The notes under the pieces were generated by a model. That model saw only the letters and a program-made list of their open reading frames with translations. It was not told where the DNA came from and made no database searches. A stretch of 64,000 nt of DNA. Origin: Pelagibacterales bacterium SAG-MED20 (GTDB lineage Bacteria; Pseudomonadota; Alphaproteobacteria; Pelagibacterales; Pelagibacteraceae). A program made the position numbers and the translations under genes. Where the stretch lies: positions 180,944-244,943 of the forward strand of contig JACWDR010000001.1 of assembly GCA_014653975.1 (NCBI GenBank), in the 5' to 3' direction. Below are positions 1-10,224 of the stretch, piece after piece (within the stretch, counting starts at the first letter, position 1; the number at the start of each line of letters is the position of its first letter).

Positions 1-529
1 ATTCATAAAGTTTTCTTTCTAAATCTTTGCCTCTTAAGGTTTTATCGTTATGTTTAAATAAGACCTGAGTAATTTCAGGTCTTGTAAGATTTGCTTTTTC
101 ACCTAAAACTTTCGGATTAACGGGAACTTGTCTCCAACCATAAATTGAAAAATTACTTTTAGTCAGCTCACTTTCTACTAGTGTTCTTGAATTTTCTTGT
201 GCTTCATAATTATTTCTTGGTAAAAAAATCATACCCACACAAATTTCCGAACCATCATGCTTATGGCCAGTAATTTCTATTTTTTCAGCAAAGAAATCGT
301 AGGGAATTTCTAAATGAATACCAGCTCCATCTCCTGTTTTACCGTCTGCATCAACAGCACCTCTATGAAAAACTGCTTTTAAAGCATTAATCCCATACTC
401 AACTACTTTTCTTGATTTTTTGCCCTCTGTTGATGCTATTAAGCCTACTCCACAAGCATCATGTTCCATACTTTTGGAATAAACATGACCTTCTTCCAAA
501 ATTTTACGATTTTTAAAATAATTTTTCAT
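1..529 (-). CDS. gltB: Glutamate synthase large subunit, N-terminal part (gene truncated by window edge)
   Basis: Reverse complement from 529 reads MKNYFKNRKILEEGHVYSKSMEHDACGVGLIASTEGKKSRKVVEYGINALKAVFHRGAVDADGKTGDGAGIHLEIP, the GltB class-II amidotransferase N-terminus. Start overlaps the gltD stop. Not in ORF track because it runs off the window. Confidence 0.93.
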   Translation of the reverse strand, partial: MKNYFKNRKILEEGHVYSKSMEHDACGVGLIASTEGKKSRKVVEYGINALKAVFHRGAVDADGKTGDGAGIHLEIPYDFFAEKIEITGHKHDGSEICVGMIFLPRNNYEAQENSRTLVESELTKSNFSIYGWRQVPVNPKVLGEKANLTRPEITQVLFKHNDKTLRGKDLERKLYE

Positions 530-1968
530 TAAGCAACTTTTATTGACTCACGTGCTTTATTTTCTAAAAAAAATTTAATCGACTCTGCAACATCTCTTCC
601 ATCTTTAATAGCCCAAACTACTAAAGAGGCGCCTCTAACTATATCGCCAGCAGCAAATACTCCAGGCAAATTACTTTCCATTGTATCAAAATCTACTTTT
701 AAAGTGCCCCACTTTGTTACCTGCAAGTTATTTGAATTAAATAGTTTCGGTAAATTTTCAGGATCAAACCCTAGTGCCTTTATAACTATGTCTGCTTTAA
801 TATTAAATTGCGAATTTTCTTGTATCTCTGGCTTTTTTCTACCACTTTCATCTGGTTCCCCCAGTTTAATTCTATCTACAATTAGACTTTCAACTTTATT
901 TTTCCCTATAAATTCTTTAGGGCTAGATAGCCAAACAAATTCAACACCTTCTTCTTCAGCATTTGCAACTTCACGAGCTGACCCTGGCATATTTTCTTTA
1001 TCCCTTCTGTATAAACACTTTACAGATTTTGCATTTTGTCTTACTGAAGTTCTAACACAATCCATTGCTGTATCCCCACCACCTATTACTACAATATCTT
1101 TTCCTTCAGCATTCAAAGTTCCATTATCAAATAACTCAACATCATCTCCTAAACCTTTTTTATTAGATGCTGTTAAAAATTCCATTGCTGGAAATATATT
1201 TGCTAAGTCTTTTCCAGGTAGATTTATCTCTCTAGCTTTATACACTCCTGTAGCTATTAAAATCGCATCATGTTTTTCTCTAAGTTGATCTAAAGTAGCA
1301 TCTTTTCCTACTTCAAAATTTTGGACAAATTTTATTCCATTTTTTTCTAACATATCTGTTCTTCTCTCTACTACAAATTTTTCTAATTTAAAGTTAGGGA
1401 TTCCATAAATTAGCAATCCACCCGATCTATCATAACGATCATAAATTGTAATTTGATAGCCTAATTTGCGCAACTGTTCACCTGCAGCTAAACCTGCTGG
1501 TCCTGCACCTATAATTCCTACGCTCTGATTTTTTTCTTTTTTAACATTGATTGGTTTAACCCATCCCTCTTTCCAAGCTGTGTCAGTTATATACTTTTCA
1601 ACAGACCCAATCGTAACTGTTCCATGCCCAGATTGCTCAATAACGCAATTTCCTTCACACAATCTATCTTGTGGACATATTCTTCCACAAACCTCAGGCA
1701 TATTATTTGTACTTTGTGCTAGCTCATAAGCTTCTTTTAATCTTCCCTCAGCAGTCAATTTCAACCAGTCAGGAATATTATTATTTAAAGGGCAATGAAC
1801 TTGGCAAAATGGGACTCCACATTGTGAACATCTGCTGGATTGTTCGCCGGCTTTTTCTTTTATAAAATCTTTATAGATTTCATTAAAATCCTCTTTTCTA
1901 TTAGATATATCTCTTTTAGGTGGGTTTTGTTGACCTATTTTAACAAATTTAAGCATTTTATCTGACAT
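529..1968 (-). CDS. gltD: Glutamate synthase small subunit
   Basis: 479 aa; Fe-S N-terminus (CSQCGVPFCQVHCPLNN), GAGPAGLAAGEQL and GGGDTAMDC dinucleotide-binding motifs. Confidence 0.95.
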   Translation of the reverse strand: MSDKMLKFVKIGQQNPPKRDISNRKEDFNEIYKDFIKEKAGEQSSRCSQCGVPFCQVHCPLNNNIPDWLKLTAEGRLKEAYELAQSTNNMPEVCGRICPQDRLCEGNCVIEQSGHGTVTIGSVEKYITDTAWKEGWVKPINVKKEKNQSVGIIGAGPAGLAAGEQLRKLGYQITIYDRYDRSGGLLIYGIPNFKLEKFVVERRTDMLEKNGIKFVQNFEVGKDATLDQLREKHDAILIATGVYKAREINLPGKDLANIFPAMEFLTASNKKGLGDDVELFDNGTLNAEGKDIVVIGGGDTAMDCVRTSVRQNAKSVKCLYRRDKENMPGSAREVANAEEEGVEFVWLSSPKEFIGKNKVESLIVDRIKLGEPDESGRKKPEIQENSQFNIKADIVIKALGFDPENLPKLFNSNNLQVTKWGTLKVDFDTMESNLPGVFAAGDIVRGASLVVWAIKDGRDVAESIKFFLENKARESIKVA

Positions 1969-2150
1969 ATTCTACCTTATTTTTATTGATCATATATTAA
2001 GGTTTTTAGTAATTAAAGATAAACTAGGTCAATAATTATGACCTTTATTTTATAGAAAGTGTTAATAACCAACCTTTTTTCCTTTAATGCATACCTGTTA
2101 TGTTGTCATGGAATTGTTTTATTTGAGGTTTATTTAAGTTACCTAAGGTA

Positions 2151-2918
2151 ATGCTTACAAATATAATAGAAGTTTTCATTCTGTCTCTTATTCAAGGAGT
2201 TTCTGAGTTTTTACCAATAAGCTCTTCAGCGCACTTAGTCGTTGTGTCTACATTATACGAGTTTAGATCAAATTCTCTTTTAATAGATGTTAGCTTACAT
2301 TTAGGTTCTTTATTAGCAATTATATTTTTTTTTAGAAAAGCATTAATTGATCTCAAATACAATAAAAGGCTTTTATCCTTAATGATTCTTGGTTCTATTC
2401 CAATTGTTGTAGTTGGTTACTTTCTTTATAAAACTGAATTAATTTATGTGTTAAGAGATATTAAAATAATTGCTTGGACCACTTTGATATTTGGAATTAT
2501 CTTATATTTTGCTGATAAAAGTAGATTTGACAAAAAAATATCTTCAAACCTAAATTTAAAAACAATCGTATATATCGGTTTATTCCAAGTACTTGCTTTA
2601 ATACCTGGAGTAAGTAGGGCTGGTATCACAATTACAGTTGCAAGGATTTTAAGATTCAATAGATTTGACTCAAGTAAAATTTCTTTTTTATTAGCAATAC
2701 CTGCTTTAGCTGGTGCAAGTGCATTAGGTTTAAAAGATATTATTAATCAAAGTTTGGAATTCAACCACCTTGTATTTATAGCAATAGCTTTATCTTTTTT
2801 ATTTTCATATTTCACTATTAAATTTTTTTTAGAATATATAAATAAATTTTCTTTAAGTATTTTTGTTATTTATAGAATTATAATTGCAATTGTTTTATTT
2901 ACCATAATATATAACTAG
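2151..2918 (+). CDS. uppP: Undecaprenyl-diphosphatase (BacA/UppP)
   Basis: 255 aa; SLIQGVSEFLPISSSAHLVV and PGVSRAGITI motifs. Confidence 0.95.
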   Translation: MLTNIIEVFILSLIQGVSEFLPISSSAHLVVVSTLYEFRSNSLLIDVSLHLGSLLAIIFFFRKALIDLKYNKRLLSLMILGSIPIVVVGYFLYKTELIYVLRDIKIIAWTTLIFGIILYFADKSRFDKKISSNLNLKTIVYIGLFQVLALIPGVSRAGITITVARILRFNRFDSSKISFLLAIPALAGASALGLKDIINQSLEFNHLVFIAIALSFLFSYFTIKFFLEYINKFSLSIFVIYRIIIAIVLFTIIYN

Positions 2919-3802
2919 TTTTTTTTGAATATTGGCACTAATTGAGAAAATAAAACACCAAATAAAATAAATACACATCCAAATAAATTATTTATATCTA
3001 ATACTTGACTTAATAAAATCCAAGCTGCAATAGTTGCAAAAACTCCCTCTAAAGAAAAAATTATTGCAGATGGGGCAGGGGAAATATTTTTTTGAGCATA
3101 AATTTGTAAAACAAAAGCAAAACCTCCTGATAAAACTCCAGCATATAAGATTTGGATTTTTTCTTTAAGGATATTAGACCAAATAAATTCTTCAAATATC
3201 AATCCAATAACTAATGATAAAGAAGCAACAATTAAAGTTTGAATTGCACCAATTGTTAATGGGATATTATAATTTTCTATAATCTTGCCAGTAAAGATAA
3301 TGTGTGTACTCCAAAAAAAGGCTCCCATTATCACCAGTGAATCTCCGATTCTAACAGTTGCACTATAAAAATTAGTTAATAGATATCCTCCCATCACACA
3401 AAGAAAAACTGATGGCCAAATACTCCAATGAATTGGTTTTTTATACATAAAAAAAATTATAAATGGGACCATTGGTACATAAAAAATAGTAAAAAAGGCT
3501 GCGTTTGCAACATCTGTAAATTGCAAAGCAACTTGCTGTAACGCTGATCCTAAAAATAATGACAAGCCAATTAAAATAGCCAAGTTAATAAATGTTTTTT
3601 TACCTTTCTTTATGGATTTAGAAAAATTTTTTCTTTCAAAAAAATAAGCAAGTGGTGCCACAGCTAAGAAACCTACAAAAAACCTTACTGCATTAAATGT
3701 AAATGGACCTATATCATCCATGCCAGTGTCCTGGGCTATAAATGTAGTTCCCCAAATAAAAGTACATAATAAAGCACTTAACAATGAAAATGTTTTAGTC
3801 AT
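2915..3802 (-). CDS. EamA/DMT-family transporter
   Basis: 295 aa, ten-TM-like hydrophobic pattern, IWGTTFIAQ start. Confidence 0.85.
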   Translation of the reverse strand: MTKTFSLLSALLCTFIWGTTFIAQDTGMDDIGPFTFNAVRFFVGFLAVAPLAYFFERKNFSKSIKKGKKTFINLAILIGLSLFLGSALQQVALQFTDVANAAFFTIFYVPMVPFIIFFMYKKPIHWSIWPSVFLCVMGGYLLTNFYSATVRIGDSLVIMGAFFWSTHIIFTGKIIENYNIPLTIGAIQTLIVASLSLVIGLIFEEFIWSNILKEKIQILYAGVLSGGFAFVLQIYAQKNISPAPSAIIFSLEGVFATIAAWILLSQVLDINNLFGCVFILFGVLFSQLVPIFKKN

Positions 3803-3809
3803 AAGAATT

Positions 3810-5081
3810 TTATATAGCTAATTTATAGGCAAAATTTTTGCCAAGGTTTTCTTTTAGATCATTATTAAATTTAGCAGCCTCAGCACCATCAATTATTCTA
3901 TGATCATAAGATAAAGAAAGTGGAAGCATTATTCTTGTTTGAAACTTTCCATTAATAAAGATTTGTTTTTTTTGGGATTTTCCTATTCCTAAAATCGCAA
4001 CTTCTGGGTAATTTATTATAGGTGTAAAAAATGAACCCCCTATTCCTCCCAAACTAGTAATTGTCATCGATCCTCCAAAAAATTCCTTTTTATTTATTTT
4101 TAAATTTTTAGATTGTTCACTAACTACTTTTAATTCTTTACTAATTTTATTGATATTTTTGATGTTTACATTTCTTATCTTGGGAACCATCAGACCATGA
4201 GGTGTATCTACAGCAATTCCAATATGGTAATATTTTTTGAAAGTAATTTTTCCATTTTCAATATCATCTATTGACGAATTAAAACTTGGAAATTTTTTTA
4301 AAGATAAAACTAAAGCTTTAATTATGAATGCAAGTGGAGTTAATTTTTTTTTTTCTCCAGTATACATATCCGTAAGAGAATTTCTAAATTCTTCCATTTC
4401 TGTAATATCTGCTTCATCATGATTTGTTACATGTGGTATTGTTGTCCAAGAGTTAAGCAAGTAATTTGATGCTATTTTTTTAACTCTAGGAATATCTTTG
4501 ATTTCAATCTCTCCAAAATCTGAATGCGAAAATTCACTTGAGATTTTTTTTGGTTCAGTTGCTTTTTTTTCTAAATTAATATTAATTTTAGAAGATATAA
4601 ACTTTTTTATATCTTCTTCTATAACTCTTCCCTCTCTTTCACTTCCAGAAATTTCATTAATATCCACACCTAGTTCTCGGGCAAATTTACGAGTTTTAGG
4701 GCTAGCGGAAGATAATTTTGAAATATTAATTTCTTTAAAATTTTTTTCTGCTGTTTCTATAGTAACTTTTTCTTTTTGCGAGTTATCTTTTTTTTGTTTA
4801 TCATAAATTTTGGGCTGATCTTTAACTTCTTCTTTAATTTCAATACTATCTTCTAAAATTAATATTAAATCACCTTCTGAAACTTTATCTCCAACCTTAG
4901 TCATTATTGATTTAACTTTTCCCTCATAAACAGAGGGTATTTCAACACTTGATTTATCACTTTCTATTGTGATGAGTGGGTCATTTTTAAAAACTGATTG
5001 ACCATCTGAGACTAATACCTCTATTACCTCAACATCTTTGAACTCGCCTATATTAGGAACTTTAATCTCTTTATCTGACAT
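3810..5081 (-). CDS. aceF: Dihydrolipoamide acetyltransferase, E2 of pyruvate dehydrogenase
   Basis: Lipoyl domain (ESDKSSVEIPS), E3/E1-binding domain (SPKTRKFARELGVDINEI), catalytic domain (SLSYDHRIIDGAEAAKF). ORF track start 5147 overlaps aceE; MSDKEIKVP start at 5081 preferred. Confidence 0.93.
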   Translation of the reverse strand: MSDKEIKVPNIGEFKDVEVIEVLVSDGQSVFKNDPLITIESDKSSVEIPSVYEGKVKSIMTKVGDKVSEGDLILILEDSIEIKEEVKDQPKIYDKQKKDNSQKEKVTIETAEKNFKEINISKLSSASPKTRKFARELGVDINEISGSEREGRVIEEDIKKFISSKININLEKKATEPKKISSEFSHSDFGEIEIKDIPRVKKIASNYLLNSWTTIPHVTNHDEADITEMEEFRNSLTDMYTGEKKKLTPLAFIIKALVLSLKKFPSFNSSIDDIENGKITFKKYYHIGIAVDTPHGLMVPKIRNVNIKNINKISKELKVVSEQSKNLKINKKEFFGGSMTITSLGGIGGSFFTPIINYPEVAILGIGKSQKKQIFINGKFQTRIMLPLSLSYDHRIIDGAEAAKFNNDLKENLGKNFAYKLAI

Positions 5082-5082
5082 C

Positions 5083-8000
5083 TTATAGTTTTGTAGGCAT
5101 TGGTTTATCACTATCAATATTATATTTTTTGATAGCATCTTTTGCATATTTTGAAGCTATTAACTGTTCTTTTGCCAAGACACTTAATCCGTAAGCAACT
5201 ATATGTTCTTTATCCACTTCAAAGAAACTTCTAAGATTTTTTCTTGTATCACTTCTTCCAAATCCATCTGTCCCTAAAGAATAAAAACTTTTATTTGTAT
5301 AAGGTCTAATTTGGTCAGAATTCATTCTCATATAATCAGAAGCCGCCATGATCGGCCCTTCAGTTTTTCCTAAACACTTTTCAATAAACGAAACTTTTTG
5401 TTCTTTATCAGGATTCAATAGGTTGTACCTTTCAACTTCCATTCCATCTTTTCTCAATTCGTTAAAACTAGTAACGCTCCAAATTTCACTATCTATTTGA
5501 TATTCATCTTGAAGAATTTCAGCAGCAGCCATCATTTCTCTTAATATTGTACCAGAACCTAAAAGCTGAATTTTTGTTTTTTTGTATTTGTTTAGTTCTT
5601 TAATTTTGTACATCCCTTTAAGAATTCCCTCTTCACAATTTTTATCTTTTGGCATCTCTGGGTGTGAATAGTTTTCATTCATTGTTGTTATATAATAAAA
5701 AATATTTTCATTCTTTTCATGCATTCTTCTAAGACCTTCTCTAAAAATAGTTGCAAGTTCATAATGAAATGTTGGATCATATGAAACACAATTTGGTATT
5801 GTTGAGGCTATTAAATGACTATGTCCATCTTGATGTTGCAAACCTTCCCCAGCTAAAGTTGTTCTTCCTGCTGTGGCTCCAATTAAAAAACCTCTAGCTT
5901 GGCTATCTCCAGCTGCCCATGCGAAATCACCTATTCTTTGAAAACCAAACATAGAATAGAAAATATAGATCGGTATCATTTCAATATCATGATTTGTGTA
6001 AGAAGTTGCGGCTGCTATCCAGGATGACATTGCTCCTGCTTCATTAATTCCTTCTTCTAATACTTGTCCACTTTTTTCTTCTCTATAAGAACTTAATTGT
6101 GCTGAGTCTTCAGGTTCATATTTTTGTCCTTCGTGCGCATATATTCCTATCTTTTGAAAAAATCCTTCCATTCCAAAAGTTCTAGCTTCGTCAGGAATAA
6201 TTGGGACCAATCTAGGGGAGGCATTTTTATCTCTTAATAAATTTGTAAGCATCCTTACTAACGCCATGGTTGTTGACATTTCTTTTTTACCAGTTGAAAC
6301 TTTCATAAAGTCAAAAATATTTTTGGCTGGTGCTTTAATTGGTTTTGAGTAAGTTGTTCTTTCAGGTAAGAAACCTCCTAGACTCATTCTTCTTTCTTTT
6401 AAATATTTAATTTCAAGAGACTTTTCGTCTGGTTTAAAATATTCAATATTTTTTACTTGTTGATCAGTCAAAGGAACATCAAAACGATCTCTATAATATA
6501 ATAAATCGTCTACATCTAATTTTTTTGTTTGGTGAGTAGTATTAACACTTTCACCTGTTTTACCCATTCCATAACCCTTAATGGTCTTAGCTAAAATAAC
6601 TGTTGGACTTCCTTGATTTTTTGTTGCCTGGTCGTATGCTGCATAGACTTTATGAGGGTCATGGCCTCCTCTATTTAATCTCCAAATATCCTTATCTGAT
6701 AAGCTAGAGACCAACTCTTGTGTCTCTGGGTATTTTCCAAAAAACTTTTCTCTTACATAGGCACCATCTCTAGCTTTCATTGCTTGATATTCGCCATCAA
6801 CAGTTTCATTCATGATCTTAACCAGATGACCTGTTTTATCATTTGCAATCAATGAGTCCCAATAAGAACCCCAAATTACTTTAATCACATTCCAACCAGC
6901 ACCTCTAAAGCTTCCTTCTAATTCTTGAATAACTTTACCATTACCTCTTACGGGTCCATCCAGTCTTTGGAGGTTACAATTAACAACAAATATTAGATTA
7001 TCTAAATTTTCTCTAGCAGCAAGTCCAATTGCACCTAAAGACTCAGGTTCATCCATTTCACCATCACCAAGAAATACCCAAACTTTTCTTCCTTCATCTT
7101 TAATTAATCCTCGATTAATTAAATATTTCATATACCTTGCCTGATAAATTGCGAGCATAGGCCCTAGTCCCATTGATACAGTTGGAAATTGCCAAAAATT
7201 TGGCATTAACCATGGATGAGGATACGAAGAAAGACCACCTAGCTTGACCTCTTGCCTAAAGCTATCCAATTGTTTTTCATTCAATCTTCCTTCTAAAAAT
7301 GCTCTCGCATACATTCCAGGTGCACTATGACCTTGAAAATAAATTAAATCCCCACCAAACTTATTGTTTTTAGATCTCCAAAAATGATTCATACCTACAT
7401 CATAAAGTGTTGCCGCAGAAGCAAATGTACCAATGTGTCCACCTAATTCTGGAAATTTTTTGTTAGCTCTTACAACCATGGCAGCAGCATTCCATCTAAT
7501 TAAAGATCTAATCCTCCTTTCAATGTTTTGATCACCATTAGATTTTACTTCTGCTTCTGGAGGGATTGTATTTATATAAGGAGTGTTTTGTGTGTAGGGA
7601 ATATTTGCTCCCTCTAGGTAAGCTTTATTTATTAATTCTTTAATCAAAAAATGAGCTCTTTGATTGCCATCTTTTTCAACAACAGCAGACAAAGATTCTA
7701 ACCAATCTTGGGTTTCTAGTGGATCAATATCATTTTCATTTTTAACTTCAATTATTGTTTGTTTTTTTTCTGCAATAGTTTCATTTTTTGTAGCTTCTTT
7801 TTTTTTTTCAACTTTCATAGTTGCTTCTGCTTGCTTAATAATACTTTCTGTATCTTTAGGAACCATCATTTCAGTTTTATTTTGTTTTGAAGACTCCACA
7901 CTTAGTATTAGGTCTCCTTTAGAAACCTTATCGCCAATTTTAACATTTACTGACTCTATTTTTCCAGAGACTGTTGATGGGATTTCAATGCTAGATTTAT

Positions 8001-8121
8001 CACTTTCTATAGTAATAACAGGGTCATTTATGTTTATTTGATCACCTTGATTTATTAAAAGTTCAATAACCTCTACTTTTTCAAATTCACCGATATCTGG
8101 AACAAGTAATTTTTCACTCAT
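5083..8121 (-). CDS. aceE: Pyruvate dehydrogenase E1 (homodimeric AceE type) with N-terminal lipoyl domain
   Basis: 1012 aa; residues 1-80 lipoyl domain (VITIESDKSSIEIPS) then AceE body (VFLGDGEMDEPESLGAI, NLQRLDGPVRGNGKVIQELEG). Confidence 0.93.
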   Translation of the reverse strand: MSEKLLVPDIGEFEKVEVIELLINQGDQININDPVITIESDKSSIEIPSTVSGKIESVNVKIGDKVSKGDLILSVESSKQNKTEMMVPKDTESIIKQAEATMKVEKKKEATKNETIAEKKQTIIEVKNENDIDPLETQDWLESLSAVVEKDGNQRAHFLIKELINKAYLEGANIPYTQNTPYINTIPPEAEVKSNGDQNIERRIRSLIRWNAAAMVVRANKKFPELGGHIGTFASAATLYDVGMNHFWRSKNNKFGGDLIYFQGHSAPGMYARAFLEGRLNEKQLDSFRQEVKLGGLSSYPHPWLMPNFWQFPTVSMGLGPMLAIYQARYMKYLINRGLIKDEGRKVWVFLGDGEMDEPESLGAIGLAARENLDNLIFVVNCNLQRLDGPVRGNGKVIQELEGSFRGAGWNVIKVIWGSYWDSLIANDKTGHLVKIMNETVDGEYQAMKARDGAYVREKFFGKYPETQELVSSLSDKDIWRLNRGGHDPHKVYAAYDQATKNQGSPTVILAKTIKGYGMGKTGESVNTTHQTKKLDVDDLLYYRDRFDVPLTDQQVKNIEYFKPDEKSLEIKYLKERRMSLGGFLPERTTYSKPIKAPAKNIFDFMKVSTGKKEMSTTMALVRMLTNLLRDKNASPRLVPIIPDEARTFGMEGFFQKIGIYAHEGQKYEPEDSAQLSSYREEKSGQVLEEGINEAGAMSSWIAAATSYTNHDIEMIPIYIFYSMFGFQRIGDFAWAAGDSQARGFLIGATAGRTTLAGEGLQHQDGHSHLIASTIPNCVSYDPTFHYELATIFREGLRRMHEKNENIFYYITTMNENYSHPEMPKDKNCEEGILKGMYKIKELNKYKKTKIQLLGSGTILREMMAAAEILQDEYQIDSEIWSVTSFNELRKDGMEVERYNLLNPDKEQKVSFIEKCLGKTEGPIMAASDYMRMNSDQIRPYTNKSFYSLGTDGFGRSDTRKNLRSFFEVDKEHIVAYGLSVLAKEQLIASKYAKDAIKKYNIDSDKPMPTKL

Positions 8122-8212
8122 TATTTATGACGTTTTATATACCTAAAAATAGCTACATTTAATACATTATTAACACATTTAAAGCCTTTTTTGGACAACC
8201 TTATGTGTCACT

Positions 8213-8221
8213 TGTGGATAA
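8213..8221 (-). promoter_or_regulatory. Perfect DnaA-box 9-mer (TTATCCACA) upstream of aceE
   Basis: + strand TGTGGATAA in the thiolase/aceE intergenic region. Confidence 0.4.
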
Positions 8222-8333
8222 TGTTTACAATTATATTTAAAAAAATCATTAAGTTAAAAAATAAACAAGATTTGGATGCTAAATTTTGGATACAAAAAGC
8301 ATTACTTATAAAAAATTTTAGAAACACTTCTCT

Positions 8334-9521
8334 TTAATTTTTTTCAACACAAATAGCTATGCCCATGCCGCCACCAATACATAACGTGGCACAACCTCTG
8401 GCTTTGTTCTGTCTAAGCATTTCATGTATTAATGTTACTAAAATTCTAGTTCCCGATGCACCAATAGGATGCCCTAATGCTATTGCACCACCATTAAAAT
8501 TTACTTTTTCTTCTTGAATTTTAAGATCTCTAATTACTGCAATACTTTGAGCCGCAAACGCCTCATTTATTTCAAACAAGTCAACACTTTCAATTTTCCA
8601 ATTTGCCACTTTTAACGCCATATTAACAGCAGGTATTGGACCAAGACCCATCATAGATGGTTCAACACCACATGTTGCCCAAGATACTATTTTAGCTAAC
8701 GGTTTTATTGATCTGCGTTCAGCCTCCTCTCTAGACATCAATACGATTGCAGCTGCTCCATCATTTATTCCAGATGAATTTCCTGCAGTAACTGTTCCGT
8801 TATCCCTAAAAACAGTTTTTAATTTTTTTAAATCTTCTAATTTTAAATTACTTCTAGGATGTTCATCTTTTTCAAAAACAAATTTTTTTTTATCTGAAGT
8901 GACTTGTAGTTTAATTAACTCTTCTTTGAATTTATTTTCATTTATAGCCTTTTGGGTTTTTTCTTGTGAATTTAATGCAAAAAGATCCTGTTGATTTCTA
9001 GAAATTTTATATTTATCTGCAACATTTTCTGCTGTAACTCCCATATGGTAACCATTAAATGCGTCTATTAATCCATCATGAACCATGGTATCAACCAATT
9101 TATCTTTTAATAATCTTTTATCTTCTCTATAAAATATTGCATGCGGCGCTCTCGACATGTTTTCTTGACCACCTGCAACTATAATTTTATTTTCATTTAA
9201 GCTTATAGATTGATATCCTGAGATGACAGATCTTAATCCAGAACCACAAACTTGATTAACGATATATGCTGGTTTTGAGACTGGAATTCCAGCATCGATA
9301 GATGCTTGTCTCGCTGGATTTTGACCAGATCCAGAAGTAAGAACATGTCCCATGATAATCTCATCAATATCATCATTTTTTAATTGTGATTTATTGATAA
9401 CCTCTTTGATAGCTATAGAGCCTAATTTATAAGCATCCAAACCTTTCAAAGATCCTTTATATGCGCCTATAGGTGTCCTTAATGCAGCAGTTATAACTAC
9501 ATCATTTGTTTTTTTGCTCAT
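8334..9521 (-). CDS. Acetyl-CoA C-acetyltransferase (thiolase)
   Basis: NQVCGSGLRS active site, GGAIALGHPIGASGTRI, CIGGGMGIA; start at MSKKTND. Confidence 0.93.
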   Translation of the reverse strand: MSKKTNDVVITAALRTPIGAYKGSLKGLDAYKLGSIAIKEVINKSQLKNDDIDEIIMGHVLTSGSGQNPARQASIDAGIPVSKPAYIVNQVCGSGLRSVISGYQSISLNENKIIVAGGQENMSRAPHAIFYREDKRLLKDKLVDTMVHDGLIDAFNGYHMGVTAENVADKYKISRNQQDLFALNSQEKTQKAINENKFKEELIKLQVTSDKKKFVFEKDEHPRSNLKLEDLKKLKTVFRDNGTVTAGNSSGINDGAAAIVLMSREEAERRSIKPLAKIVSWATCGVEPSMMGLGPIPAVNMALKVANWKIESVDLFEINEAFAAQSIAVIRDLKIQEEKVNFNGGAIALGHPIGASGTRILVTLIHEMLRQNKARGCATLCIGGGMGIAICVEKN

Positions 9522-9596
9522 TACTAACATAGCATAATATTTTATAAGTTAATTTACATCAAAAACTTTGGTATATTGAGCAAATTATTTAATTAA

Positions 9597-9673
9597 GGAC
9601 CGCTGGCCAAATTGGATAAGGCGCTCGGCTACGAACCGGGAGATTCCAGATTCGAGTTCTGGGCGGTCCACCA
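9597..9673 (+). tRNA. tRNA-Arg (ACG), CCA encoded
   Basis: Acceptor GGACCGC/GCGGTCC, anticodon arm CTCGG-CTACGAA-CCGGG, TTCGAGT T-arm, ACCA end. Confidence 0.96.
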
Positions 9674-9688
9674 AAAAAAGGGAAAAAT

Positions 9689-9787
9689 ATGTTTGAATGG
9701 CTAACTAAATCATCTTTGCAAAAATCTGTTATATATTTTTTTGGTATTGTCTTTATAGTTTTATTAATCTTAACTTTTGTATTATAA
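9689..9787 (+). CDS. Small single-TM protein, 32 aa
   Basis: ATG..TAA MFEWLTKSSLQKSVIYFFGIVFIVLLILTFVL; AGGGA SD-like sequence upstream. Below ORF track cutoff. Confidence 0.5.
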   Translation: MFEWLTKSSLQKSVIYFFGIVFIVLLILTFVL

Positions 9788-9798
9788 AAAATACAATT

Positions 9799-10224
9799 AT
9801 GTCTAATAAATTTGAACAAATAAGTCTTAAACCAGGTTTTATGAAACACAATGGTGGGATTTTATTTAGGAATATATCTGAAACAGAGTTTGAATTTAAA
9901 ACAACAATTAATAAAAACCACTTAAACGCTGCTGGCATAACTCATGGCGGTTATTTATCAGCTTTAATTGATGCTGGAGCAGGGACTGCAGCTCATAGAG
10001 CAGCTGGAAATGCACTATGCGTAACTATTTCATTAGATCTAAAATTTATTGGGGCTTCTAAAGTGGGAGATGAAGTAACCGGCTTCACAAAAATTCTTAA
10101 AAAAACAAATACTTTAGTATTTTTATTTTGTGAGTTGAAATGTAATGATATTATTATAACTTCTGCTTCAGGAGTATGGAAAATTTTAAAAACAAAACCA
10201 CCTGAACGTAATTCTGGTGATTAG
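9799..10224 (+). CDS. PaaI-family (hotdog) thioesterase
   Basis: 141 aa; ITHGGYLSALIDAGAGTAA motif. Confidence 0.85.
   Translation: MSNKFEQISLKPGFMKHNGGILFRNISETEFEFKTTINKNHLNAAGITHGGYLSALIDAGAGTAAHRAAGNALCVTISLDLKFIGASKVGDEVTGFTKILKKTNTLVFLFCELKCNDIIITSASGVWKILKTKPPERNSGD

Noticed and set aside
704-1288. 194-aa + strand ORF opposite gltD
   Set aside because: Antisense shadow of a clear conserved gene; the same applies to other antisense ORFs in the track (e.g. 7664-8041, 49402-49947, 51932-52402).
9589-9938. Minus-strand ORFs 9589-9849 and 9753-9938
   Set aside because: They run across tRNA-Arg, the small TM ORF and the thioesterase on the opposite strand; no family features.
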